53,112 bases of DNA. Origin: Candidatus Pullilachnospira intestinigallinarum (GTDB taxonomy: Bacteria; Bacillota; Clostridia; Lachnospirales; Lachnospiraceae). A program made the translations under genes and the position numbers. Shown here piece by piece: positions 15,373 through 23,288 of the stretch. Below the pieces are notes generated by a model. It made no database searches. It saw only the letters and a list, made by a program, of their open reading frames with translations, and was not told the DNA's origin. The stretch covers positions 1 to 53,112 of the forward strand of contig DVIN01000035.1 in NCBI GenBank assembly GCA_018711275.1. The letters run 5' to 3'. Within the stretch, counting starts at the first letter, position 1. Every line of letters begins with the position of its first letter.

Positions 15373-16764
15373 ATGAAAAAAAAACATGCAAAAATCGTAT
15401 TGACGAAGGATGGAAAGAAGGTGGCGGTATGCGCGGCGGCTGGCGTCGCGCTGCTGTCCCTGCTTTTGTTTTTTATCCTGTTTAAAGTGGACAGTGTGGA
15501 TGTGGTGGGAAGCACCCGGTATTCCGATGAAGAGATCCGCCAGATGGCTCTGGGGTCTCCTCTGGACAGCAATACATTGCTGGCCGTTTGGTTTCACCGC
15601 CATCAGGAGGCGGAAGATATTGCCTTTGTGGATTCTTTTGACCTGGAGATGCTGGGCCCTCATGCGATCCGGATTCATGTAAATGAGAAGGATATTATAG
15701 GCTATGTGGCACAGGACGGCCAGAAGATGTATTTTGATAAGGACGGCAATGTGGTGGAGACGGAGGCTCAGGAGGAAAGTGAGATTCTGGATCCGGAGGC
15801 AGCCCTTCAGGAACTGGAAACGCTGAGACAGGAGGCTGAGGCTGAGGAGGCCCAAAAAGCGGAAGAAGAGGACGGAGAGGACGATGCGGACGAAGAGGAC
15901 AGCGGGGAAGAGAATGGCACCTTGACGTCTCAGGTACAGATTCTGGAACCTGAAGTGTCTGATACCGGGGAAGAGGGAAGCGGCCAGAGCCGCGCGGCGG
16001 TGACGGATGTGCCGTTGATTCTGGGACTGGATATGCAGAATGTCCGGCTGGGAGAAAAAATCACGGTGAAGGATGACGGGGTGTTCAACACGATTCTGGG
16101 AATCACCCGCATGGTGGAGAAATATCAGATTCTTCCGGAAAGCGTCTGTTTTGATGAAGCGTATAATATTACCCTGGTATATAACGACGGACGGCTTCAG
16201 TGTCAGCTGGGCCAGGATACTCTGCTGGAGGAGAAGATCACCCGGGTGGCTGCGCTGCTTCCCAAGCTTCAGGATCGGACCGGCATCCTTCACCTGGAGG
16301 ATTATACGGAGGATACGGTGAATCTTTTCTTTTCGGAGGAATCGCTGTATACGCTGAAACTGGCATTGGCCCGGGCAGAGGGAATTCTGGACAATGCGGA
16401 CAGCCTGGCCGAAACGGAGCCCTCAGAAGAAACGGATACGGCCACAGGAGCCGGTCAGGAGGCCACCTCAGAAGAAACGGATACGGCCACAGGAGCCGGT
16501 CAGGAGGACACCTCAGGGGAAACGGATACGGCCGCGGGAACCGGACAGGGAGAGCCCTCAGGGGAAGCGGATACGGCCACAGGAGCCACCTCAGGGGAAA
16601 CGGATACGGCCGCAGATGACGGTCAGGCGGAAGATACGGATACCGCTTCCGGTGATTCCCAAAAGTCGGATGAAGGACAGACCCAGGACGGGATGACTGG
16701 CGCGCAGCAGAACAAAGGAACCGCGGGTTCATCCCCGGGAGTGAGAGATCTGGTAGGCGGCTGA
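15373..16764 (+). CDS. Cell-division protein FtsQ/DivIB with acidic insertion and repeats
   Basis: Bitopic divisome protein that scaffolds FtsL/DivIC. It has 463 residues, longer than the usual 260-300. A basic tail is followed by a membrane helix (about 18-37), a POTRA domain starting FKVDSVDVVGSTRYSDEEI (37-55), and a beta domain that resumes at VPLILGLDMQ (about 213). Residues about 131-210 form a strongly acidic insertion splitting POTRA and beta parts. After residue about 345 the tail is a Thr/Glu/Asp/Gly-rich tandem repeat. GAAGGGGAC precedes the ATG. It is followed after 233 bp by ftsZ, which has its own promoter. Confidence 0.88.
   Translation: MKKKHAKIVLTKDGKKVAVCAAAGVALLSLLLFFILFKVDSVDVVGSTRYSDEEIRQMALGSPLDSNTLLAVWFHRHQEAEDIAFVDSFDLEMLGPHAIRIHVNEKDIIGYVAQDGQKMYFDKDGNVVETEAQEESEILDPEAALQELETLRQEAEAEEAQKAEEEDGEDDADEEDSGEENGTLTSQVQILEPEVSDTGEEGSGQSRAAVTDVPLILGLDMQNVRLGEKITVKDDGVFNTILGITRMVEKYQILPESVCFDEAYNITLVYNDGRLQCQLGQDTLLEEKITRVAALLPKLQDRTGILHLEDYTEDTVNLFFSEESLYTLKLALARAEGILDNADSLAETEPSEETDTATGAGQEATSEETDTATGAGQEDTSGETDTAAGTGQGEPSGEADTATGATSGETDTAADDGQAEDTDTASGDSQKSDEGQTQDGMTGAQQNKGTAGSSPGVRDLVGG
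16423..16640 (+). repeat. 45-bp tandem repeats in the ftsQ/divIB tail
   Basis: Units coding for SEETDTATGAGQEAT-like 15-residue blocks recur from residue 351. There are two near-identical copies, a third diverged copy, a shortened 11-residue copy and a degenerate fifth. Near-identity at DNA level suggests recent expansion or contraction by slippage. Confidence 0.85.
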
Positions 16765-16884
16765 AGGGGGTTCCAAAAGAACTGTGGCAGAAGAAGCGGC
16801 GGCGCTGGCGCTGGCCGGCCCCTTGAAAAGAAAACTTCGGATGCGGAAAACCTGTAAAAAATATATGAATTTCTTAAAAAATGG

Positions 16885-16913
16885 TTGCGAAATGGACGAG
16901 AAAATTATATTAT
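16885..16913 (+). promoter_or_regulatory. Sigma-A promoter of ftsZ
   Basis: The -35 TTGCGA (16885-16890) and -10 TATTAT (16908-16913) are 17 bp apart. The leader would be about 78 nt. The remaining sequence between ftsQ and ftsZ shows no gene. Confidence 0.7.
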
Positions 16914-16997
16914 AGTCTATATGTAACTTAACTAGATAAGGCATAAGCACCCTAAGGGGAATGATAGATTGCGCAAAGCGAAGAAGGAGGAAGTACG

Positions 16998-18152
16998 TTG
17001 TTAGAGATTATGACAAATGAAGCGGAGTCTTCTGCGAAAATTATCGTGGTCGGCGTAGGCGGCGCCGGTAATAATGCAGTAAACCGCATGGTGGATGAGA
17101 CCATCGGCGGTGTAGAGTTCGTGGGAATTAATACAGATAAACAGGCCCTGACTCTGTGCAAGGCCCCCACTGTTCTGCAGATCGGGGAAAAGCTTACCAA
17201 AGGACTGGGCGCAGGCGCGAAGCCTGAGATCGGTGAGAAAGCGGCTGAGGAGAGTATGGATGAGATCCGTCAGCTGATGGAGGGCGCCGATATGGTGTTT
17301 GTCACCTGCGGTATGGGCGGCGGAACCGGAACCGGAGCGGCCCCTGTGGTTGCGGGGATCGCTAAGGAGATGGGGATCCTGACCGTCGGCGTGGTGACAA
17401 AGCCTTTCCGTTTTGAAGCCAAGACCCGTATGAGCAATGCGCTGATGGGAATTGAAAAGCTGAAAGACAATGTGGATACGCTGATCGTGATCCCCAACGA
17501 CAAGCTTCTGGAGATTGTGGATCGCCGGACGACCATGCCGGAGGCACTGAAGAAAGCGGACGAGGTTCTGCAGCAGGCCGTTCAGGGAATCACCGACCTG
17601 ATCAATATGCCGGCACTGATCAATCTGGACTTTGCGGATGTTCAGACCGTTATGAAAGACAAGGGGATCGCTCATATCGGAATCGGAGAGGCCAAGGGGG
17701 ACGACAAGGCCCTGGAGGCAGTTCAGCAGGCTGTGGCAAGTCCTCTGCTGGAGACCACGATTCAGGGCGCAAGCCATGTAATCATCAATATCTCCGGAGA
17801 CATCTCGCTGATGGACGCCAACGATGCGGCAAGCTATGTACAGAGCCTGACCGGAGAGGACGCAAATATTATCTTTGGCGCAATGTACGACGATACCGCA
17901 GTGGATACCGCGAGAATCACTGTTATTGCCACCGGACTCAACGATGCCACCGCAAAACAGGCCAGTGTCAGCAAGGCTTCTTCCCTGCAGACCGCGAAGC
18001 CGGCGGCGGAACCGAAAAAAGAAGAGAAGCCGGCGCCTTCTCAGGGGCTGACCATGCCTTCCTTCCAGGTGCCCAGATCTTCCGGAGCCCCCACCACCAG
18101 CAATATTCCGAAAAAGGATATTCAGATTCCGGATTTCCTGAAGAGAAGATAA
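16998..18152 (+). CDS. ftsZ: Cell-division GTPase FtsZ
   Basis: Tubulin-like GTPase that polymerises into the division ring. It has 384 residues with the tubulin signature GGGTGTG at 107-113, the N-terminal [13 protein letters not shown], and a variable linker after about residue 318. The C-terminal peptide IPDFLKRR recruits FtsA, SepF or ZapA-type partners. The start is TTG at 16998: AAGGAGG lies 7 nt upstream and MLEI-TN aligns with the Bacillus N-terminus; the ATG at 17010 has no properly spaced ribosome site. ftsA is not adjacent, as usual in Clostridia, which often rely on SepF. A strong terminator follows. Confidence 0.98.
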   Translation: MLEIMTNEAESSAKIIVVGVGGAGNNAVNRMVDETIGGVEFVGINTDKQALTLCKAPTVLQIGEKLTKGLGAGAKPEIGEKAAEESMDEIRQLMEGADMVFVTCGMGGGTGTGAAPVVAGIAKEMGILTVGVVTKPFRFEAKTRMSNALMGIEKLKDNVDTLIVIPNDKLLEIVDRRTTMPEALKKADEVLQQAVQGITDLINMPALINLDFADVQTVMKDKGIAHIGIGEAKGDDKALEAVQQAVASPLLETTIQGASHVIINISGDISLMDANDAASYVQSLTGEDANIIFGAMYDDTAVDTARITVIATGLNDATAKQASVSKASSLQTAKPAAEPKKEEKPAPSQGLTMPSFQVPRSSGAPTTSNIPKKDIQIPDFLKRR

Positions 18153-18171
18153 GAAATTTCAGATTAACAGA

Positions 18172-18207
18172 AACAGCCGCAGACTTTCGGGTCTGCGGCT
18201 GTTTTTT
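18172..18207. terminator. Bidirectional terminator between ftsZ and aroE
   Basis: A perfect 13-bp stem, AACAGCCGCAGAC (18172-18184) and GTCTGCGGCTGTT (18191-18203), is followed by T residues to 18207. The minus-strand aroE stop codon begins in the T run (18207-18209). On the minus strand the stem is followed by a looser T-rich stretch. Confidence 0.9.
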
Positions 18208-19076
18208 CAGCAAAAATATTTTTTTCGGATCTCTTCCGTCGGCATATCTTTCCCCGTCCATAGCCGGAAAGCCTCCGCTCCCTGATAAAGTGTCATATAC
18301 AGGCCGTTGAAGGCGCGGCAGCCTGCCTGACGGGCGTTTTTCAGAAAAAGGGTTTCTCTCGGATTATAAATCACATCGGCCACCAGAAGATCGGGCCGCA
18401 GAAGGGAGCAGTCTGTAAGAATGGTGGCGTCCGTGTTGGGCGCCATTCCCACGGAAGTTCCGTTTACCAGAAGGTCCGCATGACCAAGAGAATCCGCTAG
18501 GGCTTTCTGGTCGCCGTGCTCCAGTATCCTTACACGACAGTCCGTTGTACGGTTCAATTCTTCCTCTATCCGCCGTGCCCTGGGGAAAAAACGGCTGGAG
18601 GGCCGTACAAAAATATCCAGCGCGGCAGCATGGTCCAGGGCGGCCTGAACCGCGATGGCGGTGGAAGCTCCGCCCATGCCCATCAGGGTAATTCTTTTTC
18701 CGTCTGCCAAAAATCCCTCCCGGGCGGCTGCCCGCAGGAAACCGATGCCATCCGTGTTGTGCCCGGTGAGAACGCCGTCATCACAGACGACGGTATTGAC
18801 CGCACCGATGAGGCGGGCGGCAGGGGAGAGGTGATCGCACAGCCTGGCCATCTGGTTTTTGCAGGGCATGGTCACATTAAATCCCCGGATTCCCGCGTCG
18901 CGCAGTCCGGTGACCACATGAGAAAGGGTGTCTTCAGTTACGCGGAAACAGAGATATACATAGTCCAGGCCGAGAAGACGGAACCCTTCATTATGCATCA
19001 TGGGAGAAATGCTGTGGGACACAGGATCCCCCAGCAGCCCGATCAGTTTCGTATGTCCTGTAATTGGTATTGTCAT
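18207..19076 (-). CDS. aroE: Shikimate dehydrogenase
   Basis: NADP-dependent enzyme reducing 3-dehydroshikimate to shikimate in aromatic amino acid synthesis. The 289 residues show the substrate-binding SHSISP (20-25), catalytic Lys73 in TMPCKNQ, Asp109 in HNTDGIGF, and the Rossmann glycine motif GMGGAST. AAGGAG lies 6 nt upstream of the ATG. It is convergent with ftsZ and divergent from aroD, the enzyme immediately preceding it in the pathway. The shared intergenic region (19077-19214) is AT-rich with TATAAT-like hexamers, but no confident -35/-10 pair could be set for either gene. Confidence 0.96.
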   Translation of the reverse strand: MTIPITGHTKLIGLLGDPVSHSISPMMHNEGFRLLGLDYVYLCFRVTEDTLSHVVTGLRDAGIRGFNVTMPCKNQMARLCDHLSPAARLIGAVNTVVCDDGVLTGHNTDGIGFLRAAAREGFLADGKRITLMGMGGASTAIAVQAALDHAAALDIFVRPSSRFFPRARRIEEELNRTTDCRVRILEHGDQKALADSLGHADLLVNGTSVGMAPNTDATILTDCSLLRPDLLVADVIYNPRETLFLKNARQAGCRAFNGLYMTLYQGAEAFRLWTGKDMPTEEIRKKYFC

Positions 19077-19214
19077 GGCGAACTCCTTATTTTATAATAT
19101 AGTTTAATTGATTTTCTTTCACTATAACACAGATGGAAGAAAAAGAAAATGTGAAAACACGGCAGATCGAAGAGAAAGGAAGAGATTCCGCCGTAAAAGG
19201 ACAAGGAGGAAAAA

Positions 19215-19970
19215 ATGCGAGAAATCAAAGTGCGTGATACGGTGCTGGGAAGCGGTGTCCCGAAAATATGTGTGCCGGTGACGGGAAAAAAGGAAGAGGA
19301 AATTTATGCGCAGGCCCTTGAGGCTGCGTCTGCAGGCGCGGATCTGGTAGAATGGCGCGCGGACTACTATGAAGGACTGTCCGATTCCGGGAACGTGTGC
19401 GGAATTGTGGAGGGTATCCGCAGCAGGATTCGACAAATCTCTCTGATTTTTACGGTTCGGACTTCCCGTGAAGGCGGAATGTGGCAAGGTTCGACAGAAG
19501 ATTATGTCAACATTCTCCAGGAAGCCGCAAAAAGCCCCCAGTTGGATCTGATGGATGTGGAACTGTTCCGGGACGAGACACGGATGCGGGCGCTCATCGG
19601 AGAACTTCAAAAGGAAGGAAAGCGGGTAATTGCATCCTGTCATCATTTTGAGGGAACTCCGGACACAGACGTTATGAAAACCGCTCTGGAGAAGATGGAG
19701 GAAGCCGGCGCGGATATCCGCAAGCTGGCGGTGATGCCCCATACCTCCCGGGATGTGCTTCGCCTTCTTTCGGTGACGCTGGACGCTTCCCGGCAGGGGG
19801 AGGCGCCGCTGATTACCATGTCCATGGGCGCCCTGGGCGCGGTAAGCCGCGTCTGCGGCCAGGTATTCGGTTCCTGTGTTACCTTCGGCACCACGGGAGA
19901 AGCATCCGCTCCGGGACAGCTGCCTCTCAACCGCCTGGCAGAGATCCTGAAAGATCTGCGGCCAGAATAG
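19215..19970 (+). CDS. aroD: 3-dehydroquinate dehydratase, type I
   Basis: Dehydrates 3-dehydroquinate to 3-dehydroshikimate through a Schiff base. The 251-residue length is standard for the class I TIM barrel. Catalytic residues match the Escherichia coli numbering: His143 in ASCHHFEGT and Lys170 in IRKLAVMPH. The EWRAD motif (about 46-50) and the C-terminal GQLPL are also present. AAGGAGG precedes the ATG. It is paired divergently with aroE, so two successive shikimate steps sit between ftsZ and spoIIGA. Confidence 0.96.
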   Translation: MREIKVRDTVLGSGVPKICVPVTGKKEEEIYAQALEAASAGADLVEWRADYYEGLSDSGNVCGIVEGIRSRIRQISLIFTVRTSREGGMWQGSTEDYVNILQEAAKSPQLDLMDVELFRDETRMRALIGELQKEGKRVIASCHHFEGTPDTDVMKTALEKMEEAGADIRKLAVMPHTSRDVLRLLSVTLDASRQGEAPLITMSMGALGAVSRVCGQVFGSCVTFGTTGEASAPGQLPLNRLAEILKDLRPE

Positions 19971-20048
19971 CCCCGGTTTGCGGCAGGAAAATCATAAGAA
20001 GTATCCCTATCGGAAAAGCGTTGACATAAAAACTGAAAAATGCGGGAA

Positions 20049-20090
20049 AGGGCTGTCGAGAAATTCCAGATTCCGACAGCCCTGTTTTGA
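20049..20090 (+). terminator. Hairpin after aroD containing a possible Spo0A box
   Basis: A perfect 10-bp stem, AGGGCTGTCG (20049-20058) and CGACAGCCCT (20074-20083), is followed by GTTTTG, a short U tract. The 5' arm and following bases read TGTCGAG (20055-20061), one base from the Spo0A box TGTCGAA. The T tract merges into the -35 of the spoIIGA promoter. Confidence 0.65.
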
Positions 20091-20119
20091 CAAAATTAAC
20101 ACCCCCGATCTCCTATAAT
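20087..20119 (+). promoter_or_regulatory. spoIIG-type promoter with 21-bp spacer
   Basis: A perfect -35 TTGACA (20087-20092) and a perfect -10 TATAAT (20114-20119) are 21 bp apart. The Bacillus subtilis spoIIG promoter is known for near-consensus sigma-A hexamers with an over-long spacer (22 bp) and needs Spo0A-P. A reverse-orientation Spo0A-like sequence (TTTTGTCAAAA read on the minus strand) overlaps the -35, and TGTCGAG lies 26 bp further upstream. Confidence 0.7.
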
Positions 20120-20169
20120 GGTATTTGCTTATTCCAGTAAGTACGTATTCAACAGGGATCGGGGGTGTT
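20098..20169 (+). repeat. 13-bp inverted repeat bracketing the spoIIGA -10
   Basis: AACACCCCCGATC (20098-20110) and GATCGGGGGTGTT (20157-20169) are perfect complements separated by 46 nt. The -10 TATAAT lies in the loop, and the GGGGGTG of the 3' arm serves as ribosome site for spoIIGA. Only read-through RNA contains both arms. Confidence 0.7.
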
Positions 20170-20171
20170 TT

Positions 20172-21026
20172 GTGTATTATGAGGTCTTTATTGACGTCCT
20201 GTTCGTCATGAATTTTGTGATGGATTATTTCCTGCTCCGGCTGACGTGCAGGCTTCTTGGCCATTCTGCCACATGGCGAAGAAGCCTTGCGGGCGCCGCC
20301 ATCGGCGCGGCGGGGATCTGCCTTCCGGCGATAGTCCCTGCAGGCCGACTTCTGAATACGATACTGATACATGTGGTAGTCAATACAATCATGGTAAGGT
20401 TTGGATGTAACCTGAAAAAATGGAGGGAGATTGCTCAGGGAGTTCTGGTCCTTTACGGAGCCGGATTCCTTCTGGGGGGTATGCTCCTCATGCTGCAGCG
20501 AGCCACAGGCAGCAGGGGAGTCAGAGCATTTTTCCTTCTGGGCACCGTCAGTTATATGCTCCTTGCGGCCGGTATCCGGGTTTGTTCCCGGGCAAAGAGA
20601 AAGCGGGCGCGGATTTACCGGGTCTGGCTGTACGCAAATGGGAAATGCTACGAAGGATTCGGCCTGTACGATACGGGAAACCAGCTGTGGGATCCAGTCT
20701 GTCAAAAACCGGTGAGCATCGGGGACGCTGTAATTCTCAATGAGCTTTTTCCTTCCGGGGTGTGTCAGGAACTGCGAAAATTCGGGGAGGGAGAAAAACC
20801 GGACAATGACGCGCTGCTTTGCAGCCTCCGTCCGCATTTTCTTCCCTTTCGCAGTGTGGGATGCAGCCGCGGGACCGCTCTGGCAGTGACACTGGATTAT
20901 CTGTGTGTGGAGGGCCACAAGGTACATAAGGTGATTACCCGTCCGGTAATCGCCTTTTCCAGGGAAAGTAGTTCCATTTCGGGGGACTATCAGGTGATTC
21001 TTCATCCAAATCTGATAGACAGTTAG
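20172..21026 (+). CDS. spoIIGA: Sigma-E processing peptidase SpoIIGA
   Basis: Membrane aspartic protease that removes the pro-sequence of sigma-E in the mother cell, after a signal from the forespore. The 284 residues form about five N-terminal membrane helices (to about residue 140) and a C-terminal pepsin-like domain with the catalytic motif DTGN at Asp167. The GTG start at 20172 gives the characteristic N-terminus xYYEVFIDVLFVMNFVMD; an in-frame ATG at 20118 would lie in the promoter. It is followed 12 nt later by its substrate gene sigE. Confidence 0.95.
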   Translation: MYYEVFIDVLFVMNFVMDYFLLRLTCRLLGHSATWRRSLAGAAIGAAGICLPAIVPAGRLLNTILIHVVVNTIMVRFGCNLKKWREIAQGVLVLYGAGFLLGGMLLMLQRATGSRGVRAFFLLGTVSYMLLAAGIRVCSRAKRKRARIYRVWLYANGKCYEGFGLYDTGNQLWDPVCQKPVSIGDAVILNELFPSGVCQELRKFGEGEKPDNDALLCSLRPHFLPFRSVGCSRGTALAVTLDYLCVEGHKVHKVITRPVIAFSRESSSISGDYQVILHPNLIDS

Positions 21027-21038
21027 GAGGAATTTCTT

Positions 21039-21776
21039 ATGATGTATGCAGCTGTACCCAGCCATTTCCGTTTCCGCATGATTCCCGGTTTTTCCAGAAT
21101 GATGTGGAAGAAGCCGGGAGAAATCTACTATATCGGAGGGGCGGATGTACTTCCCGCGCCCCTGTCGCCGGAGCAGGAAAGTCAGGCCATACGGGAGCTT
21201 TCCGGCGGAGAGAATCAGGAAGCCCGTGCCAGGCTCATCGAACACAACCTGAGACTGGTAGTCTATATCGCCCAGAAATTTGACAATACAGGCGTGGGGA
21301 TGGAGGATCTGATCTCCATCGGAACCATCGGCCTTATAAAAGCCATCAATACCTTTAAGCCGGACAAAAAAATCAAGCTGGCCACTTACGCTTCCCGCTG
21401 TATCGAAAATGAGATCCTGATGTATCTGCGAAGAAACAGCAAAACGAGAATGGAAGTATCCATCGATGAACCGCTGAATGTGGACTGGGACGGAAACGAG
21501 CTGCTGCTGTCCGATATCCTGGGTACCGATGAGGACGTCATTTACCGGGATCTGGAGCGGGAAGTGGAATGCAGCCTGCTGGGCCGGGCCATTCACAAAC
21601 TGTCCAAACGGGAGCAGACCATCATCTGTCTGCGCTTTGGGCTGAACCAGCCGGACGGGAAAGAGAAAACCCAGAAAGAGGTGGCGGATCTGCTGGGAAT
21701 ATCCCAGTCCTATATTTCCAGGCTGGAGAAGCGGATCATGCGGCGGCTGAAAAAAGAGATTGTGAGATATGAATAA
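21039..21776 (+). CDS. sigE: RNA polymerase sporulation sigma-E factor (pro-form)
   Basis: Mother-cell sigma factor made as an inactive precursor. It has 245 residues. The first about 30 residues are the basic, hydrophobic pro-sequence expected to be cut by SpoIIGA just before the conserved YYIGG segment. Region 2 has [22 protein letters not shown] and the -10 recognition stretch; region 4 ends with the helix-turn-helix around [21 protein letters not shown] lies before ATGATG at 21039. It is co-transcribed with spoIIGA. Unlike in Bacillus and many Clostridia, sigG does not follow directly but lies 5.7 kb downstream. Confidence 0.97.
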   Translation: MMYAAVPSHFRFRMIPGFSRMMWKKPGEIYYIGGADVLPAPLSPEQESQAIRELSGGENQEARARLIEHNLRLVVYIAQKFDNTGVGMEDLISIGTIGLIKAINTFKPDKKIKLATYASRCIENEILMYLRRNSKTRMEVSIDEPLNVDWDGNELLLSDILGTDEDVIYRDLEREVECSLLGRAIHKLSKREQTIICLRFGLNQPDGKEKTQKEVADLLGISQSYISRLEKRIMRRLKKEIVRYE

Positions 21777-21803
21777 AAAAGTAAGATGATAAATTTCTTC
21801 AGT

Positions 21804-21846
21804 GTGGCAAATGCCACTTGTCAACGGTGCTGCAACCGGGTATAAT
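21804..21846 (+). promoter_or_regulatory. Promoter of flavodiiron gene with adjoining palindrome
   Basis: The -35 TTGTCA (21818-21823) and perfect -10 TATAAT (21841-21846) are 17 bp apart. A 14-bp palindrome GTGGCAAATGCCAC (21804-21817) abuts the -35 and is a candidate operator. The leader, about 134 nt (from about 21853), is G-rich with small stems but matches no riboswitch class I recognise. Confidence 0.7.
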
Positions 21847-21986
21847 GAGCAGTGGATTTCGGCGGACTTTATGCGGCAAATGTCCGGATGGGACAGCCGG
21901 GGAAGACGCCGGTGAGAAAATACAAGTGAAAAAGAGAATGGTCCGGCCATGAGGCGGGACTGTTGAAAAGAAAGAGAGGGACAGTC

Positions 21987-23189
21987 ATGTATTGTGTAAA
22001 AAAAGTGACCGATGATTTATTCTGGGTTGGCAGCAGTGACCGCAGACTGGCTTTATTTGAAAATGTATATCCGATTCCCAGAGGAGTGTCCTACAACTCC
22101 TATGTGCTGATGGACGAGAAAACCGTTCTGCTGGACACGGTGGATCATTCGGTCAGCGACCGCTTCTTTGAGAACCTGACCCATGTGCTGGGCGGACGTA
22201 CCCTGGATTACATGGTAGTAAACCATATGGAGCCGGATCACTGTGCCACGGTGGGCGAGGTGGTTCGCAGATACCCGGAGGTAAAGGTAGTATGCAATGC
22301 CAAGACGGTTCCCATGCTGAAGCAGTTCTTTGATTTTGATATCGATTCCCGGGCAGTGATCGTCAAGGAAATGGATACCCTGTGCACCGGAAAACATACG
22401 CTGGCCTTTGTGATGGCTCCCATGGTACACTGGCCGGAAGTCATGGTGGCATACGACACCACCGACAAGATTCTGTTTTCCGCGGACGGTTTCGGAACCT
22501 TCGGCGCCATCAACGGAAATCTGTTTGCCGATGAGGTGAACTTTGAGAGAGACTGGCTGGACGACGCCAGAAGATACTTTGTAAATATTGTGGGCAAATA
22601 CGGCGTACAGGTACAGAATCTGCTGAAAAAGGCAGCCACCCTGGAGATCAAAATGATCTGCCCGCTGCACGGCCCCATCTGGAGAGAGAATCTGGGCTGG
22701 TTCATCGACAAGTATGACAAGTGGAGCAGCTACACGCCGGAGGATGAGGCGGTGATGATCGCCTACGGTTCCATCTATGGAAATACGGAAAATGCCGCTG
22801 ATATCCTGGCATCGAAACTGGCGGACCTGGGCGTGAAGAATATTGCCGTATACGATGTGTCTGTGACGGATCCCTCCGTGATTCTGTCCGAAGCCTTCCG
22901 CTGCAGCCACCTGGTATTCGCCTGCCCCACCTATAACAACGGCCTGTTCACCAGAATGGAGACCGTGATGTCCGAGATCAAGGCCCATAATCTGCAGAAC
23001 CGTACCGTGGCTCTTCTGGAGAACGGCACCTGGGCGCCCCAGGCAGGCAAGCTGATGAAAGAAGTATTTGCCGGTCTGAAGAACATGAATGTTCTGGAGC
23101 CCTCTGTGACCATCCGTTCTTCCCTGAAAGAGAACCAGCAGGAGCAGATGGACGCGCTGGCAAAAGCGATTGTGGATTCTATGAAATAA
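21987..23189 (+). CDS. A-type flavodiiron protein (O2/NO reductase)
   Basis: Cytoplasmic flavoprotein that reduces oxygen to water or nitric oxide to nitrous oxide, protecting strict anaerobes. Its 400 residues comprise a metallo-beta-lactamase-like diiron domain with the ligand motif HMEPDH (His80, Glu82, Asp84, His85) and further histidines in MVHWPE and PLHGP. A flavodoxin domain starts at about 255 with the FMN loop YGSIYGNTE. The ATG at 21987 has GAGAGGG upstream; an in-frame start at 21963 adds eight basic residues unlike the family. No rubredoxin is fused or adjacent. It has its own strong promoter. Confidence 0.95.
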   Translation: MYCVKKVTDDLFWVGSSDRRLALFENVYPIPRGVSYNSYVLMDEKTVLLDTVDHSVSDRFFENLTHVLGGRTLDYMVVNHMEPDHCATVGEVVRRYPEVKVVCNAKTVPMLKQFFDFDIDSRAVIVKEMDTLCTGKHTLAFVMAPMVHWPEVMVAYDTTDKILFSADGFGTFGAINGNLFADEVNFERDWLDDARRYFVNIVGKYGVQVQNLLKKAATLEIKMICPLHGPIWRENLGWFIDKYDKWSSYTPEDEAVMIAYGSIYGNTENAADILASKLADLGVKNIAVYDVSVTDPSVILSEAFRCSHLVFACPTYNNGLFTRMETVMSEIKAHNLQNRTVALLENGTWAPQAGKLMKEVFAGLKNMNVLEPSVTIRSSLKENQQEQMDALAKAIVDSMK

Positions 23190-23230
23190 GTCAAAATAAT
23201 ATACTTTTAGATCAGATTAGTATAGGAAAT

Positions 23231-23286
23231 CCCCTGTTTTTTGTATTATAATTCCAATTATAAGTACAAAGGACAGGGGTTTTTTG
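23231..23286 (+). terminator. Long hairpin ending at the MATE ribosome site, TATAAT in the stem-loop
   Basis: CCCCTGT (23231-23237) pairs with ACAGGGG (23273-23279). Inside it TTGTA/TACAA and TTATAATT/AATTATAA extend the stem. A T run (23280-23285) follows and the ATG is at 23289. The perfect hexamer TATAAT (23247-23252) lies in the inner 5' arm and could be a -10, although no -35 is recognisable. The 3' arm GGACAGGGG is the only candidate ribosome site. Confidence 0.7.
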
Positions 23287-23288
23287 TG

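Noticed and set aside
15373-16764. CRISPR-like array from the regular repeats in ftsQ
   Set aside because: The 45-bp periodicity is in frame, codes for a 15-residue peptide repeat, and has no repeat/spacer alternation.
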